Notes: generated by a model from the sequence alone, not told the origin. Shown: positions 8,757 to 18,580, counted from the first letter of the stretch. The stretch is 64,000 bases of DNA from Affinundibacterium flavidum (GCF_014284175.1 NZ_JACOGA010000001.1:248001-312000), one strand, 5' to 3'. Translations and numbers: made by a program.

Positions 8757-10070
8757 ATGTACGAGCAACATACCTCAGCCCCCATTGTAATGATTTCGGC
8801 GATAGCGTCAGGGCAGGGTAAAACCACGGTTACTGCGGCACTAGCACGTCATTTCACTCAGGCAGGCAAGAAGGTCCGCGTATTCAAAACGGGTGCAGAT
8901 TTCATTGATCCCATGATGTTGCAGCAAGCTTGCGGTAGTCCAGTTTTGTCACTGGATTTGTGGTTGTTAGGACTGCCAGCATGCCGTGCTTTATTGGCAG
9001 AAGCGGCTCATCAAGCTGATATCGTTTTAATTGAAGGAGTCATGGGTTTGTATGATGGTGCTCCGTCGTCCGCAGATTTGGCAAATGCTTTCGGTGTGCC
9101 CGTACTGGCAGTCATTGATGCCTCCTCGATGGCGCAAACTGTGGGGGCGATTGCACTTGGTTTACGTGATTTTGGCCCCGTGCAATTAGCTGGTGTGGTG
9201 GCGAACCGGGTCGCATCTGCTGGACACTTGAGTATGATACAAAGCGCATTGCGTGATATTCCTGTTTTGGGAAGTTTGGCACGGCAAGAGCAAGCACTGC
9301 CCGAGCGGCATTTGGGTTTGGTATTGCCAGACGAAGTGGCGGATATTGATACGATTTTGAATCAATTGGCGGCAAGCCTCATTATCGATGATGCGGCTTG
9401 GCAAGCGATAACTCGCGTTGATTTCTCTGAGCAGGATTTAAATTTGCCCACTGTTCCTCGTTTGTTAGAAGGGCGACATGTTGCCATCGCTAAAGATGCT
9501 GCTTTTGCTTTTCTATATCCTGCTAATGTACAAGCATTAATGGATATGGGAGCACAGATTAGCTATTTTTCACCAGTGGCGGATGAGACTATTCCTGACG
9601 ATGCCGATGCTGTCTATTTGCCTGGCGGTTATCCTGAACTACATGCAGAACAATTAGGTAGAGCTGGCAACTGGCAAGCTTCTTTACAGTCATTTTTAAC
9701 AGCGCAAAAACCCGTGTATGCAGAGTGCGGCGGCATGATCAGTTTGGTTGATGATTTGATAGATCAACGTGGCGACTCGTGGAAAATGGCTGGAATCTTA
9801 AGCGGCACGATCACGATGCAAAAGCGTCTGGCTGCTTTAGGAATGCAAAGCTGGATCTCGTCAGCAGGTGAGTTACGCGGACATACATTTCATTACTCCA
9901 CTTTTGCCTGCTCCTTGGTTCCAGCGGCACACACACGCAGACAAAAGACGCAAGATCAAGGTGAGGCGATTTATCGGCTAGGTAGTTTGCAGGCAACTTA
10001 CTTTCACGCCTACTTTCCTTCGAATTATGTGGCGAGCGCAAATTTGTTTTTAACGGCAAGCCAAGACTAA
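8757..10070 (+). CDS. cobB: Cobyrinic acid a,c-diamide synthase
   Basis: This 437-residue CobB/CbiA-type amidotransferase uses glutamine and ATP to amidate the a and c side chains of cobyrinic acid. The start at 8757 follows a good CAGGAGAT site; an upstream in-frame ATG-like start (8700) lacks one. The N-terminal half is a dethiobiotin-synthetase-like ATPase with ASGQGKTT near residue 18. The C-terminal half is a type 1 glutamine amidotransferase, with YLPGGYPELHAEQLG, the nucleophile cysteine in YAECGGMISL and the catalytic histidine region RGHTFHYS. It lies between btuD and cobQ. The rest of corrin-ring biosynthesis is not in the window. Confidence 0.9.
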   Translation: MYEQHTSAPIVMISAIASGQGKTTVTAALARHFTQAGKKVRVFKTGADFIDPMMLQQACGSPVLSLDLWLLGLPACRALLAEAAHQADIVLIEGVMGLYDGAPSSADLANAFGVPVLAVIDASSMAQTVGAIALGLRDFGPVQLAGVVANRVASAGHLSMIQSALRDIPVLGSLARQEQALPERHLGLVLPDEVADIDTILNQLAASLIIDDAAWQAITRVDFSEQDLNLPTVPRLLEGRHVAIAKDAAFAFLYPANVQALMDMGAQISYFSPVADETIPDDADAVYLPGGYPELHAEQLGRAGNWQASLQSFLTAQKPVYAECGGMISLVDDLIDQRGDSWKMAGILSGTITMQKRLAALGMQSWISSAGELRGHTFHYSTFACSLVPAAHTRRQKTQDQGEAIYRLGSLQATYFHAYFPSNYVASANLFLTASQD

Positions 10071-10094
10071 ATACAGGACTAGACTGAAGCACAC

Positions 10095-11549
10095 ATGAAA
10101 ATTCAAACTTTGATGGTGCAAGGCACCACTTCTGATGCCGGTAAATCGACAGTGGTTGCGGCATTGTGTCGCCTATTGCAACGTGAAGCGGTGCGCGTGG
10201 TGCCGATGAAGCCACAAAATATGGCGTTGAATAGTGCCGTGACTTCAGATGGCGGCGAGATCGGGAGAGCGCAAGCTTTGCAAGCACAAGCTGCTGGCCT
10301 TGCGCCACATACCGATATGAATCCGGTCTTGATCAAACCATCCTCCGATACCGGAGCGCAAATTATTGTGCATGGCAAAGTCAGAGCAGATATGGATGCG
10401 CGTGATTATGATCAATACAAAACTGTTGCGATGTCCGCGGTGCTGGAGTCGTACGCGCGCTTGCAACAGCAATACGATGCGATAGTTGTGGAAGGCGCGG
10501 GAAGTCCGGCTGAAGTAAATCTGCGTGCGCGTGATATTGCGAATATGGGCTTCGCGGAAGCGGTTGATTGCCCAGTGATTTTAGTGGCAGACATTGATCG
10601 TGGTGGCGTCTTTGCCCATTTCATCGGCACCTTGGAATGTTTATCCGAATCCGAAAGAGCTCGTATCGTAGGCTTTGTGATCAATCGGTTTCGTGGCGAT
10701 ATTAGTTTGTTAGAGCCAGGCTTAGATTGGTTGGAAGAAAAAACCGGAAAACCCGTGTTGGCAGTTCTTCCATATTTGCATGGCTTAATGTTAGATGCGG
10801 AAGACGCAATTCAGGTGAAGCAAAATACTACTGGCAAATTTCGCATTATTGTTCCAGCGATTCCACGCATTGCGAATCACACAGATTTTGATGCTTTACG
10901 CGCACATCCCGATGTCGATTTGCAATTCATAGGGCCGGATCATCCGATTCCTGCAGCTGATTTGATTATTCTTCCTGGTAGTAAAAATACGCGTGATGAT
11001 TTGGCATTTTTACAGCAACGTGGTTGGCAACAAGTCTTAGAAAAACATCTGCGGTATGGTGGCAAAGTGATCGGCATTTGTGGTGGATATCAAATGTTAG
11101 GGCAAGTTGTCAGTGATCCGCATGGTGTCGAAGGCCGCGCAGGGGACTCTGATGGATTGGGCTTACTAGACATTACAACGGAACTCACCCAAGAAAAACG
11201 TCTGCAACAAGTACAGGGCACCTGTGCTTTTGGCGATAATCTCACCGCCAAAGTCGAAGGCTATGAAATTCATATGGGGATTACGTATGCGAGCAGTGAT
11301 ACTTTGCCCGCCTTTGTGATTGCCAACGGTGCAGCAATAGAAGAAGAGGGAAGTCGTTCGCCCGATGACCAAATATTAGGCACGTATATTCATGGTTTGT
11401 TTGATCATCCGGATGCATGTCATTCCCTTTTGCGCTGGGCTGGGCTGCAAAGCGATGTCAAGGTCGATCTAAATTCTTTGCGTGAACAGAGTATTAACCG
11501 AGTGGCAGATGCTTGTTTACCTTTGTTGCAAGCTTTGCAGGCAATGTAA
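10095..11549 (+). CDS. cobQ: Cobyric acid synthase
   Basis: This 484-residue CobQ/CbiP protein amidates four further side chains (b, d, e, g) of adenosylcobyrinic acid a,c-diamide. The N-terminal ATPase domain starts with [13 protein letters not shown], continues with [15 protein letters not shown], and has [12 protein letters not shown] near residue 136. The C-terminal glutamine amidotransferase domain contains [11 protein letters not shown], the nucleophile in [10 protein letters not shown] and the late GYEIHMG and IHGLFDH motifs. It starts 24 bases after cobB and is probably in the same transcript. The length is normal for the family. Confidence 0.93.
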   Translation: MKIQTLMVQGTTSDAGKSTVVAALCRLLQREAVRVVPMKPQNMALNSAVTSDGGEIGRAQALQAQAAGLAPHTDMNPVLIKPSSDTGAQIIVHGKVRADMDARDYDQYKTVAMSAVLESYARLQQQYDAIVVEGAGSPAEVNLRARDIANMGFAEAVDCPVILVADIDRGGVFAHFIGTLECLSESERARIVGFVINRFRGDISLLEPGLDWLEEKTGKPVLAVLPYLHGLMLDAEDAIQVKQNTTGKFRIIVPAIPRIANHTDFDALRAHPDVDLQFIGPDHPIPAADLIILPGSKNTRDDLAFLQQRGWQQVLEKHLRYGGKVIGICGGYQMLGQVVSDPHGVEGRAGDSDGLGLLDITTELTQEKRLQQVQGTCAFGDNLTAKVEGYEIHMGITYASSDTLPAFVIANGAAIEEEGSRSPDDQILGTYIHGLFDHPDACHSLLRWAGLQSDVKVDLNSLREQSINRVADACLPLLQALQAM

Positions 11550-11742
11550 GCCTCGTCGTAACTGACATGATTTGAGTGTTCAAACGAAGCAGGGCTGGCA
11601 CATTGATGCTGTTCAGTCCCTAAAATTGGTGAATCAGTACTGATCTCAGTCTTACTGCCCAGATAAGTAGTAATTCATTACGACCCGCTTTCATCTTGCG
11701 GGAGAGTTACAGGAGTATCTCAGGCGGCGTTCTATTGCAAGG

Positions 11743-11785
11743 TATAATGCGCGCCGGACAATAATTTGTCCGTATTTCGGTGCGC
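11743..11785 (+). promoter_or_regulatory. -10 box and two-part stem-loop ahead of a TonB receptor gene
   Basis: A perfect TATAAT lies at 11743-11748; no good -35 box is seen at 16-18 bases upstream. Directly behind it GCGCGCC (11749-11755) can pair with GGTGCGC (11779-11785, one G-U pair). Inside that, GGACAA (11756-11761) pairs exactly with TTGTCC (11766-11771), leaving a bulge at 11772-11778. The start of the transcript would therefore fold tightly. The remaining 11550-11742 holds no gene; a CCCGC/GCGGG hairpin lies near 11685-11703. Confidence 0.45.
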
Positions 11786-11919
11786 AAGTTTCCTCTTGTC
11801 TCCCTATGTTTCACTCTCTGCAGCTTTTGTATCAAAGTGTTTCCTTTTGGGTATTTTGCTGAACTTTATTGAATCAGCCCAAGTCGAAGCTGCATCTTTT
11901 AATCACTATTGGTCATACT

Positions 11920-14205
11920 ATGTTTTCAGTTCCATCGCAATTTCGTTTAGCTTTAATCCCTTTGTCTGTCTTGTTAGCCTATAGCGCAACGGCTTCGGCA
12001 CAACAAACGCAGGAAACCCAACAAACACAGCAAGCGAAAGAAGAAACAGATAAAAAGAAGCCAAAACAAGCAGCACCAGCAAATTTACAAACGCCAGCAC
12101 CAGCCGTACAAAAAGTACAAGTCAGTGGTGCGAAAGGTTATGACGAGCGTCGTCAAGATACTGCTAGCAAAATTGTGGTGACTCAAGAGGATATCGTTCG
12201 CTATGGAGACACCAATATTGGTGACGTGTTGAAGCGTTTGCCAGGTGTGACTATCGGTGGTGTACAAGGTCGTGGCGGCGCGATTCGTATGCGTGGTCTT
12301 GGCGCTGGCTACACGCAGATTATGTTGAATGGTGAACCAAGTCCACCAGGATTTTCGCTCGACTCTATATCTCCCGATAATATCGAACGCATAGAAGTGA
12401 TACGTGCTGCGACTGCGGAATTGAGTACGCAATCCATTGCTGGTGCGATCAATATCGTGTTGAAGAAAGCAATCGTCACTGCGCAGCGCGAAGTGAAATT
12501 CGGTATGAGTGAAGAGAATGGTAAATATGGCGTGAATGCTAGTTTGCAATTGTCGGATAAAGTCGGTAAATTATCTTACTCAGTGTCGGGTAATTTGATG
12601 CATGGTGAATTTGGGCGTCCTGATTCTAGTACTGAAGTGCGTACGGGCGCAGACCCAAGCACGAATTACGTTCATACAAGTAAAACTGAGAGTGAAGGTA
12701 AATTTCAATCCTTAGGTATTTCGCCTCGTATCAATTGGATGTTGGAAAACGGTGATATGTTGACCTCGCAAAGTTTTGCAAATATCAATCGTTTTACTAA
12801 TCGCAATGTGCAGACGACGCAGACGAATAACGCCAATGATGCCTTGTTGTTTCTGAATGAAACATCAAAAAATGCTTCAGATAGTTCTTCTATCCGCTCC
12901 AATTTGACCTACGTGCATAAGTTAGCCGATAGCGCGAAATTGGATATGCGATTTGGGGCGAATTACAATCAACGTGACGGTGAAAATATTCTGATCGCAC
13001 AAACGACTAAGCAAATTTTGAATCGTAGTTATATTTCAGAAAGTACGGATAACGGTTTTACTTATGGTGGTAAATACACAGCACCATTTGTGGAAGATCA
13101 TGCTTTGGCAGCGGGCTGGGACGGTGGTTTTAGTAAACGCAGTGATACAGCTAAACGTGACGACGTGCTGACCGATACTAGCAATATTCCTGGCCCAATT
13201 CGACCAAATAGTACTGATGAATCTTATGGGGCTAATGTGAATCGTCTGGCTCTATTTGTGCAAGACGAATGGAATTATTCCAAGGCGTTGTCGATCTATG
13301 CAGGTGTTCGTTGGGAAGGCATTGACACTAAAAGTTCAGGTAATAAGTATGCTGAAATTAAGAATCGTTCCAGTGTATTGAGTCCGATTTTACAAACCTT
13401 GTACAAGATACCTGGCAGTAAGAATGATCAAGTGCGTTTAGGTATTACACGCACCTATAAAGCGCCGGATACTGGACGTTTGATTCCACGCCTATTTACA
13501 AGTTCGAATAACAGTGAAACTAATCCTGATAGTATGGGAAATCCGAATTTGAAACCCGAATTAGCATGGGGGTTAGATACCGGTTTTGAGCATTATTTGA
13601 CGGATGGCGGTATCTTAAGTGTCAACTTTTTTATGCGTAGGATAGAAGACTTCACGCGTATTTCGGTCGAAAAGTACATCGATAAAAATGGAGAGCTTCG
13701 TTATGTTTCCATGCCTACCAATTCTGGCCTGGCGAATACTCGTGGCGTAGAATTTGACGCGAAATTTCCATTGCGTACATTGATGGAAGACGCCCCAGCG
13801 ATCGATTTTCGTGCAAATTTGGCCTTTAACTCATCAACCGTAAATTCTGTGCCGGGCCCGAATAATCGACTCGATTCTCAAACGCCTGTGAGTGCGAACT
13901 TCGGTATGGATTATAAGCTTGATGATGTACCGCTGACGTTGGGTGGCAATCTGAGCTTTCAGAATGCTGGTATGGTGCGGATATCTGCTAATCAAAGCTC
14001 ATATGGCATCCCTAAACGTGTGTTAGATGTGTATGCCCTGTGGAAATTTGGGAACCAAACAAATCTGCGCGTAGCCTTGGGTAATGCTCTGCATCAAGAT
14101 AACATGTCTTCCAGCACCTACACTGATGCTAGTGGATCCATCGTACGCACAAATATTTCACAAACTCATTTGGCACTGCGTGTGAATTTCGAACATAAGT
14201 TTTAA
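11920..14205 (+). CDS. TonB-dependent outer-membrane receptor
   Basis: I prefer the ATG at 11920, which starts a clean signal peptide (FRLALIPLSVLLAYSATASA then QQT), giving 761 residues. A TTG at 11869 would add 17 residues. After the signal comes a Gln/Thr/Lys/Pro-rich linker (about residues 25-60), then a plug domain with IGDVLKRLPGVTIGG, RIRGLG-like IRMRGLGAGYTQIMLNG and NIERIEVIRAATAELSTQSI. A large beta-barrel follows and ends in LRVNFEHKF. The substrate is unknown: it follows the corrinoid operon but has its own leader, and iron-siderophore receptors look similar. A convergent hairpin terminator follows. Confidence 0.85.
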   Translation: MFSVPSQFRLALIPLSVLLAYSATASAQQTQETQQTQQAKEETDKKKPKQAAPANLQTPAPAVQKVQVSGAKGYDERRQDTASKIVVTQEDIVRYGDTNIGDVLKRLPGVTIGGVQGRGGAIRMRGLGAGYTQIMLNGEPSPPGFSLDSISPDNIERIEVIRAATAELSTQSIAGAINIVLKKAIVTAQREVKFGMSEENGKYGVNASLQLSDKVGKLSYSVSGNLMHGEFGRPDSSTEVRTGADPSTNYVHTSKTESEGKFQSLGISPRINWMLENGDMLTSQSFANINRFTNRNVQTTQTNNANDALLFLNETSKNASDSSSIRSNLTYVHKLADSAKLDMRFGANYNQRDGENILIAQTTKQILNRSYISESTDNGFTYGGKYTAPFVEDHALAAGWDGGFSKRSDTAKRDDVLTDTSNIPGPIRPNSTDESYGANVNRLALFVQDEWNYSKALSIYAGVRWEGIDTKSSGNKYAEIKNRSSVLSPILQTLYKIPGSKNDQVRLGITRTYKAPDTGRLIPRLFTSSNNSETNPDSMGNPNLKPELAWGLDTGFEHYLTDGGILSVNFFMRRIEDFTRISVEKYIDKNGELRYVSMPTNSGLANTRGVEFDAKFPLRTLMEDAPAIDFRANLAFNSSTVNSVPGPNNRLDSQTPVSANFGMDYKLDDVPLTLGGNLSFQNAGMVRISANQSSYGIPKRVLDVYALWKFGNQTNLRVALGNALHQDNMSSSTYTDASGSIVRTNISQTHLALRVNFEHKF

Positions 14206-14250
14206 GCGGAATCTGCTGATTGCTTGAATGCACTCAGTCACGTAAATGAC

Positions 14251-14295
14251 AAGGGCGTTGCAATTTTTATTATTGCATCGCCCTTTGTATTTTTG
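14251..14295 (+). terminator. Rho-independent terminator between convergent genes
   Basis: AAGGGCGTTGCAAT (14251-14264) pairs with ATTGCATCGCCCTT (14272-14285) apart from one central mismatch, followed by TGTATTTTTG. It sits between the TonB receptor gene (plus) and the pilin-like gene (minus) and may serve both. Confidence 0.75.
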
Positions 14296-14316
14296 AACTT
14301 GTATTGAATCAATGAA

Positions 14317-14826
14317 TTATGCTTTTGCTTTGTCTCGTTGACGGCACATCAAAGGCAAATATTTCAGATCAATATTGGTTCTGTTTGTACCTTTTAATAC
14401 CATTTTTTCTGGCGCACCAGCATTCGCACAAACCCAGGTAATTGGCACAATTGGTGCATCTTCGACCACTGCGGGACGCAATGTCAAGGTCTTACCTTGC
14501 AGGGCATCATGCGCGTGACCACCAAATTTCATATGTATCGCTCCATTTTCCAACGTGACACTTGTGACGAAATTCCCTACGATTTTTTCGGCGGAGGGCA
14601 AGCCAGCTGCGATATTATCGGCGGGGAAAATCTGATCTGTTTTCCAGGAAATTGCGACAGGTGTTTTAGCAATTTCGGTTAGAGGAATCGACGTTTCGAT
14701 TTGTTCACGGACGATTTTGAAAAGATACGAAGGTAAGGCCATTGCCGCCAGAATGGCGATGATGGCAACCGCGACCATGGCCTCCATTAAAGAGAAGCCG
14801 AGAACTTTTTTGGTGGTTATTTTCAT
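14317..14826 (-). CDS. Type IV pilin-like protein
   Basis: This 169-residue protein has a class III signal/N-methylation motif: a short basic leader MKITTKKVLG, cleavage before FSLMEAMVAVAII, glutamate at position +5 and a hydrophobic helix of about 20 residues. The C-terminal globular part has two cysteines (WVC and LMC) that could form the usual C-terminal disulfide of pilins. The prepilin peptidase PilD would process it, and it would join a type IV pilus or pseudopilus. No other pilus gene is close, so it is an isolated pilin. Major and minor pilin cannot be distinguished here. Confidence 0.85.
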   Translation of the reverse strand: MKITTKKVLGFSLMEAMVAVAIIAILAAMALPSYLFKIVREQIETSIPLTEIAKTPVAISWKTDQIFPADNIAAGLPSAEKIVGNFVTSVTLENGAIHMKFGGHAHDALQGKTLTLRPAVVEDAPIVPITWVCANAGAPEKMVLKGTNRTNIDLKYLPLMCRQRDKAKA

Positions 14827-14911
14827 GTCTGTATCATCGCTAAAATGGTAATTCGATTATCTAAAAATTAAACAGGATTATTCTAACAAGTAATTACGTG
14901 GATTTGAGAAT

Positions 14912-15853
14912 TTAAGGCAATTTCCGTGTCGTCTGATCAGTTGGGTTGAATTGATGAGTTTGACTTAATAGCCAATCGCGAAATGCCTGTAAGGTTGGTA
15001 ATGCGGTATTTTCCTCTGGATACACCAGATAATAGCCAGTTTGTTCCGGTAAGCTCAAGTCGGTAGGAACGACTAGTTTTCCGCTATCTAATTGCGCTTG
15101 TATCATATAACGCGGAATTAATGCCGTACCGAGTCCGGCAATCGCGGCTTCTATTAACATGGTAAATAATTCGTAGCGTGCGCCGTTGACTGCATTCACA
15201 TCGTTATTATGTTGATGCAGTTCAAACCAGCGCCGCCAATCTTCCAAGCGCGTATTCAGATGTAGCAAAGGCATGTTTGCGATATCTTGAATCGTTGCAT
15301 GTTTTTTGCGGCCCAGATGGCGATGTAATAAAGCAGGGCTGCAGACGGGAACCGCCGGGTCCTCTGCCATCAGATAGTCGCCGCTGGTCCCCGGCCATAG
15401 TGTTGTTCCGGAATGAATCGCAGCATGAAATAAAGTGTCTGGAAATAAGAATGCGCTGGTTTTAGTGCTTAAGTTCACGGTGATATCAGGTCGTAAACTT
15501 TGAAATTCAGCCAGACGAGGAATCAGCCAGTGTGTGGCAAAGGTCGGGATGACTGCCAATTCCAATACGCCAGCACCTTCTTTGTGCGCCATTAATTCGA
15601 GGGTGTCGCGTTCTATTTTGTCTAAATGACGACGGATTTTTTCTGCATAATCGCGCCCGGCACTGCTTAATTGCACCCGTTTTTTGACGCGCGCAAATAA
15701 GGCAAGTCCCAACCAATCTTCTAAGTTAGCGATCTGTTTGCACACCGCACTTTGCGTGAGAGCCAATTCGTCAGCGGCTTGTGTGAAGCTCTGCAAGCGG
15801 GCAGCAGCTTCAAATACCAACAGGGCATTCAGGCTAGGGACTTTGCGGCGCAT
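14912..15853 (-). CDS. LysR-family transcriptional regulator (GcvA-like)
   Basis: This 313-residue regulator has an N-terminal winged helix-turn-helix: LNALLVFEAAARLQSFTQAA followed by ELALTQSAVCKQIANLEDWL, typical of the GcvA/AmpR branch. A linker helix and a periplasmic-binding-protein-like effector domain follow. It is transcribed divergently from the hglS gene, 120 bases away, which is the usual layout for a LysR protein controlling its neighbour. I infer that it regulates the 2-oxoadipate/2-hydroxyglutarate pair; the effector is unknown. Confidence 0.85.
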   Translation of the reverse strand: MRRKVPSLNALLVFEAAARLQSFTQAADELALTQSAVCKQIANLEDWLGLALFARVKKRVQLSSAGRDYAEKIRRHLDKIERDTLELMAHKEGAGVLELAVIPTFATHWLIPRLAEFQSLRPDITVNLSTKTSAFLFPDTLFHAAIHSGTTLWPGTSGDYLMAEDPAVPVCSPALLHRHLGRKKHATIQDIANMPLLHLNTRLEDWRRWFELHQHNNDVNAVNGARYELFTMLIEAAIAGLGTALIPRYMIQAQLDSGKLVVPTDLSLPEQTGYYLVYPEENTALPTLQAFRDWLLSQTHQFNPTDQTTRKLP

Positions 15854-15973
15854 CGTATGTATTCCATTTGTTCACTAAGTCTTGATTTTAACTCCTTTGT
15901 CTCACTGCGACAAATTGATTACGATAGTGCATCGCTAGATCGATTTCAGTTCACTTTTACCAAAGATAAATTA

Positions 15974-17032
15974 ATGATGAATCACAATATAAAAGCCTTG
16001 TTGACACAGGCACTGGGACATGTGCAGTGTCAAGACTTAGTGAATTTGATGCATATATCTCCCCAATTTCGAATGTGGGAAGAAGGCGTGGTTTCTCGCG
16101 CTGAATTAGCACAGGCATTAAATATGTTGTTGTTCTCAGGAATTTTGGAGCGGGTACCAACTGGACGTTCTTATACGCAAGAGGTCGTCGCGCGTGGCGA
16201 AAAGGTTATGCTGGATCATGGCGCTTTACGCACGGTTCGTTGGTTCGGACTAGGTGCTTTGCCACCTGGAGAAGCGGCGATTACTCGCATCTTAAAACCT
16301 CTTGGATATCGCTTAAATGGTGTGTTTCCTTTAGATCGCTTGAAGATGACAGGTCGCTCCTACGTGCATGTTGACGATCCAGATAATATTTCTCAATTTT
16401 TCGTCAGTGAATTGCATCCAGAGCGATTTAGTCCTGCATTTCAAGATGCAGTGACGCGAGTTTTAGCCGACTCAATTGATCCTTTAACGCCGGCAGCGCT
16501 TAGCATGTTGCATGAATTGGAACGTGATGGTCGTTTGAGTTTGGCACAGGCACAAATTTTGTTGGGCAATATCAAAGAATGTTTTGAGCGTCAACACGGC
16601 ATCTTCTCTGAAAACGATTACGAGATATTGTTGGCAGAGTCGGCAGAAATGGCGTGGATTGCGACCGAAGGGAACGCATTTAATCACGCCACTGATCGGG
16701 TCGCCGATGTATATGCAGTCAGTGATGAACAAAAACGCTTGGGGCGTCCAATCAAAGCAGAAGTAGAAGTCTCGGCTTCTGGGCGAGTGAAGCAAACCGC
16801 ATTTAAAGCCGATATGGTGGTGCGTCAGATGTTGAACGCAGACGGTAATTTAATAGAGCGACAAGTGCCAGGATCGTTTTATGAATTCATTACGCGTGAT
16901 GCGGTGACGAGCACTGATGGTGTGAATGGTACTGAAGGTGCTGAAAATAAGTACGCCAATACGCCACGTCTAGATCTGGGTTTTGATACGAGCAATGCCC
17001 AAGCTATTTTTAAGATGACAGCCAATGCTTGA
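15974..17032 (+). CDS. hglS: 2-oxoadipate dioxygenase/decarboxylase (DUF1338 family)
   Basis: This 352-residue DUF1338/YdcJ-type protein belongs to the family that includes HglS, an Fe(II) enzyme converting 2-oxoadipate to D-2-hydroxyglutarate in D-lysine catabolism. Family-like stretches are DHGALRTVRWFGLGALPPGE near residue 75, YVHVDDPDNISQFFVSELHPE near residue 125, and the late PGSFYEFITRD. The open frame reaches back to 15752, but that part overlaps the LysR gene and the ATG pair at 15974 starts the conserved region. Its 3' end overlaps the next gene by 8 bases. The product name comes from family knowledge and from the neighbouring dehydrogenase. Confidence 0.82.
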   Translation: MMNHNIKALLTQALGHVQCQDLVNLMHISPQFRMWEEGVVSRAELAQALNMLLFSGILERVPTGRSYTQEVVARGEKVMLDHGALRTVRWFGLGALPPGEAAITRILKPLGYRLNGVFPLDRLKMTGRSYVHVDDPDNISQFFVSELHPERFSPAFQDAVTRVLADSIDPLTPAALSMLHELERDGRLSLAQAQILLGNIKECFERQHGIFSENDYEILLAESAEMAWIATEGNAFNHATDRVADVYAVSDEQKRLGRPIKAEVEVSASGRVKQTAFKADMVVRQMLNADGNLIERQVPGSFYEFITRDAVTSTDGVNGTEGAENKYANTPRLDLGFDTSNAQAIFKMTANA

Positions 17033-18539
17033 GACTACATTCACAGCCACTACGACCACGTCGACTGGCACAGTAGCAACAGCAGCAATAACGATAAACG
17101 ATTATTCTGCAAATCAAGAAAAGCAAGCGGCATTGTTAGCAGCTTTGCAGAATTTACTCGGCGAACGTGGTGTCTTGCTCGACCCTATTGAGTGTGAAAA
17201 GTATTGCAAAGGTGCACGCTATGGCGAAGGTAAGGCCGTTGCCGTATTGCGGCCGAATTCACATGAGCAGGTAGTGGAGCTTGTGCGTTTGTGTGTGGAC
17301 GCTCAGCAAGCTCTGCTTATGCAAGGGGCGAATACCGGATTGGTTGCTGGCAGTACGCCAGATACTAGTGCGAGCGTATTTGTTGTGAGTCTGGAGCGCT
17401 TAAAGCAACATATAGTGATTGATGCTGTTAATCGCTCAGTGGAAGTCGATGCAGGCGTGTGCTTGCAAGAGCTTAATGACGCTTTGTTACCGCATGGCCT
17501 GTTTTTTCCTATTGATCTGGCCGCCAATCCTTCTATCGGAGGCATGATTGCAACCAATACTGGTGGCGCTAAATTAATTAAGTACGGCGACGTGCGTCAA
17601 AATCTTTTGGGTTTACGAGCGGTGTTGCTAGAGCCTGCGGGCGCGGTACTCGATTTGCAAACCGCCTTGCGCAAGAATAATACGGGTCCTGATCTGAAAC
17701 AGTTATTTGTTGGTAGTAGCGGTGCATTTGGGATTATCACACGGGCTGTTTTACAGTTGCATCATTTGCCCAAGCAAACGGCGACAGCTTTGATCGTGCC
17801 GCGTGATCAGACCGCGGTATTAGAAATTTTACGCATCTTTGAACGTGATTGTGGTGAATTCTTATCCGCATTTGAAGGCATTTCTGGTACTGCTTTGCAA
17901 GCCGTATTGCGCCATATCCCGGACATGCAAAATCCATTTGCGCCCGAAGCTTGTCCAGACTATTGCATTTTGTTGGAATTGTGTAGTAGCGCCAGTCAAG
18001 ACATATCCGGCATTGTTTTAGATGATCTGATGATGCGTATGCTGGAACCCTTATTGGATCAAGAAGTACAGAATGCTGTGATTGGGCGAGGCAAAGATTT
18101 GTGGCGTATCCGTCATTCCGTTAGTGAGGCATTGCGGCACGAAGGAAAAATGATTGCCTTTGATATTTCTATGCCACGTTCAGCTTTGGTCGAATTTAGG
18201 GTGGAGGCTACCACCTTCCTACAATGCAATTATCCTTGGATTAAATGCATGGACTTTGGGCACTGGGCTGATGGAGGATGTCATTTCAATCTAGTATGGC
18301 CAGCGGATGCAAAGATGACTTTTGATGCCTCTGTCGTGCAAGAACTTCGCCAACAGATCTATGATTTGGTTGTGCATAAATATCATGGCAGTTTTAGTGC
18401 TGAGCACGGTGTTGGACCTTATAACCGAGATTTTTATCAGCGATATACCAGTGATGTTGCTAAGCATCTGGCGGGTAAGATTCAATTGCTGCTCGATCCT
18501 CAGCGACTATCGGGACTTACTTGGTTTGGTGGTGTATGA
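17025..18539 (+). CDS. FAD-binding oxidoreductase, probable D-2-hydroxyglutarate dehydrogenase
   Basis: This 504-residue flavoprotein has the FAD-binding type 4 (PCMH) fold followed by an FAD-linked oxidase C-terminal domain. The FAD region is visible as RPNSHEQVVELVRLC, MQGANTGLVAGSTP and NPSIGGMIATNTGGAKLIKYGD. The C-terminal domain has HWADGGCHFNLVWP and the catalytic-region FSAEHGVGPYNRDFY. Family members oxidise D-lactate, glycolate or D-2-hydroxyglutarate. The 8-base overlap with the HglS-type gene, whose product is D-2-hydroxyglutarate, points to that substrate and return to 2-oxoglutarate. The first 30 residues are Thr-rich and low in complexity. A terminator follows. Confidence 0.83.
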   Translation: MLETTFTATTTTSTGTVATAAITINDYSANQEKQAALLAALQNLLGERGVLLDPIECEKYCKGARYGEGKAVAVLRPNSHEQVVELVRLCVDAQQALLMQGANTGLVAGSTPDTSASVFVVSLERLKQHIVIDAVNRSVEVDAGVCLQELNDALLPHGLFFPIDLAANPSIGGMIATNTGGAKLIKYGDVRQNLLGLRAVLLEPAGAVLDLQTALRKNNTGPDLKQLFVGSSGAFGIITRAVLQLHHLPKQTATALIVPRDQTAVLEILRIFERDCGEFLSAFEGISGTALQAVLRHIPDMQNPFAPEACPDYCILLELCSSASQDISGIVLDDLMMRMLEPLLDQEVQNAVIGRGKDLWRIRHSVSEALRHEGKMIAFDISMPRSALVEFRVEATTFLQCNYPWIKCMDFGHWADGGCHFNLVWPADAKMTFDASVVQELRQQIYDLVVHKYHGSFSAEHGVGPYNRDFYQRYTSDVAKHLAGKIQLLLDPQRLSGLTWFGGV

Positions 18540-18580
18540 GCTTGCGATTCAGATTTTAAGATTGCAGCTAGAAATCAGGA

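Noticed and set aside
11550..11868. A second cobalamin riboswitch before the second TonB receptor
   Set aside because: The B12 box and the GCCCCCGCAA block are absent; only a simple stem-loop is visible.
11766..11984. Short TTG-start frame in the TonB receptor leader
   Set aside because: Weak start, no ribosome site, and overlap with the receptor signal peptide in another frame.
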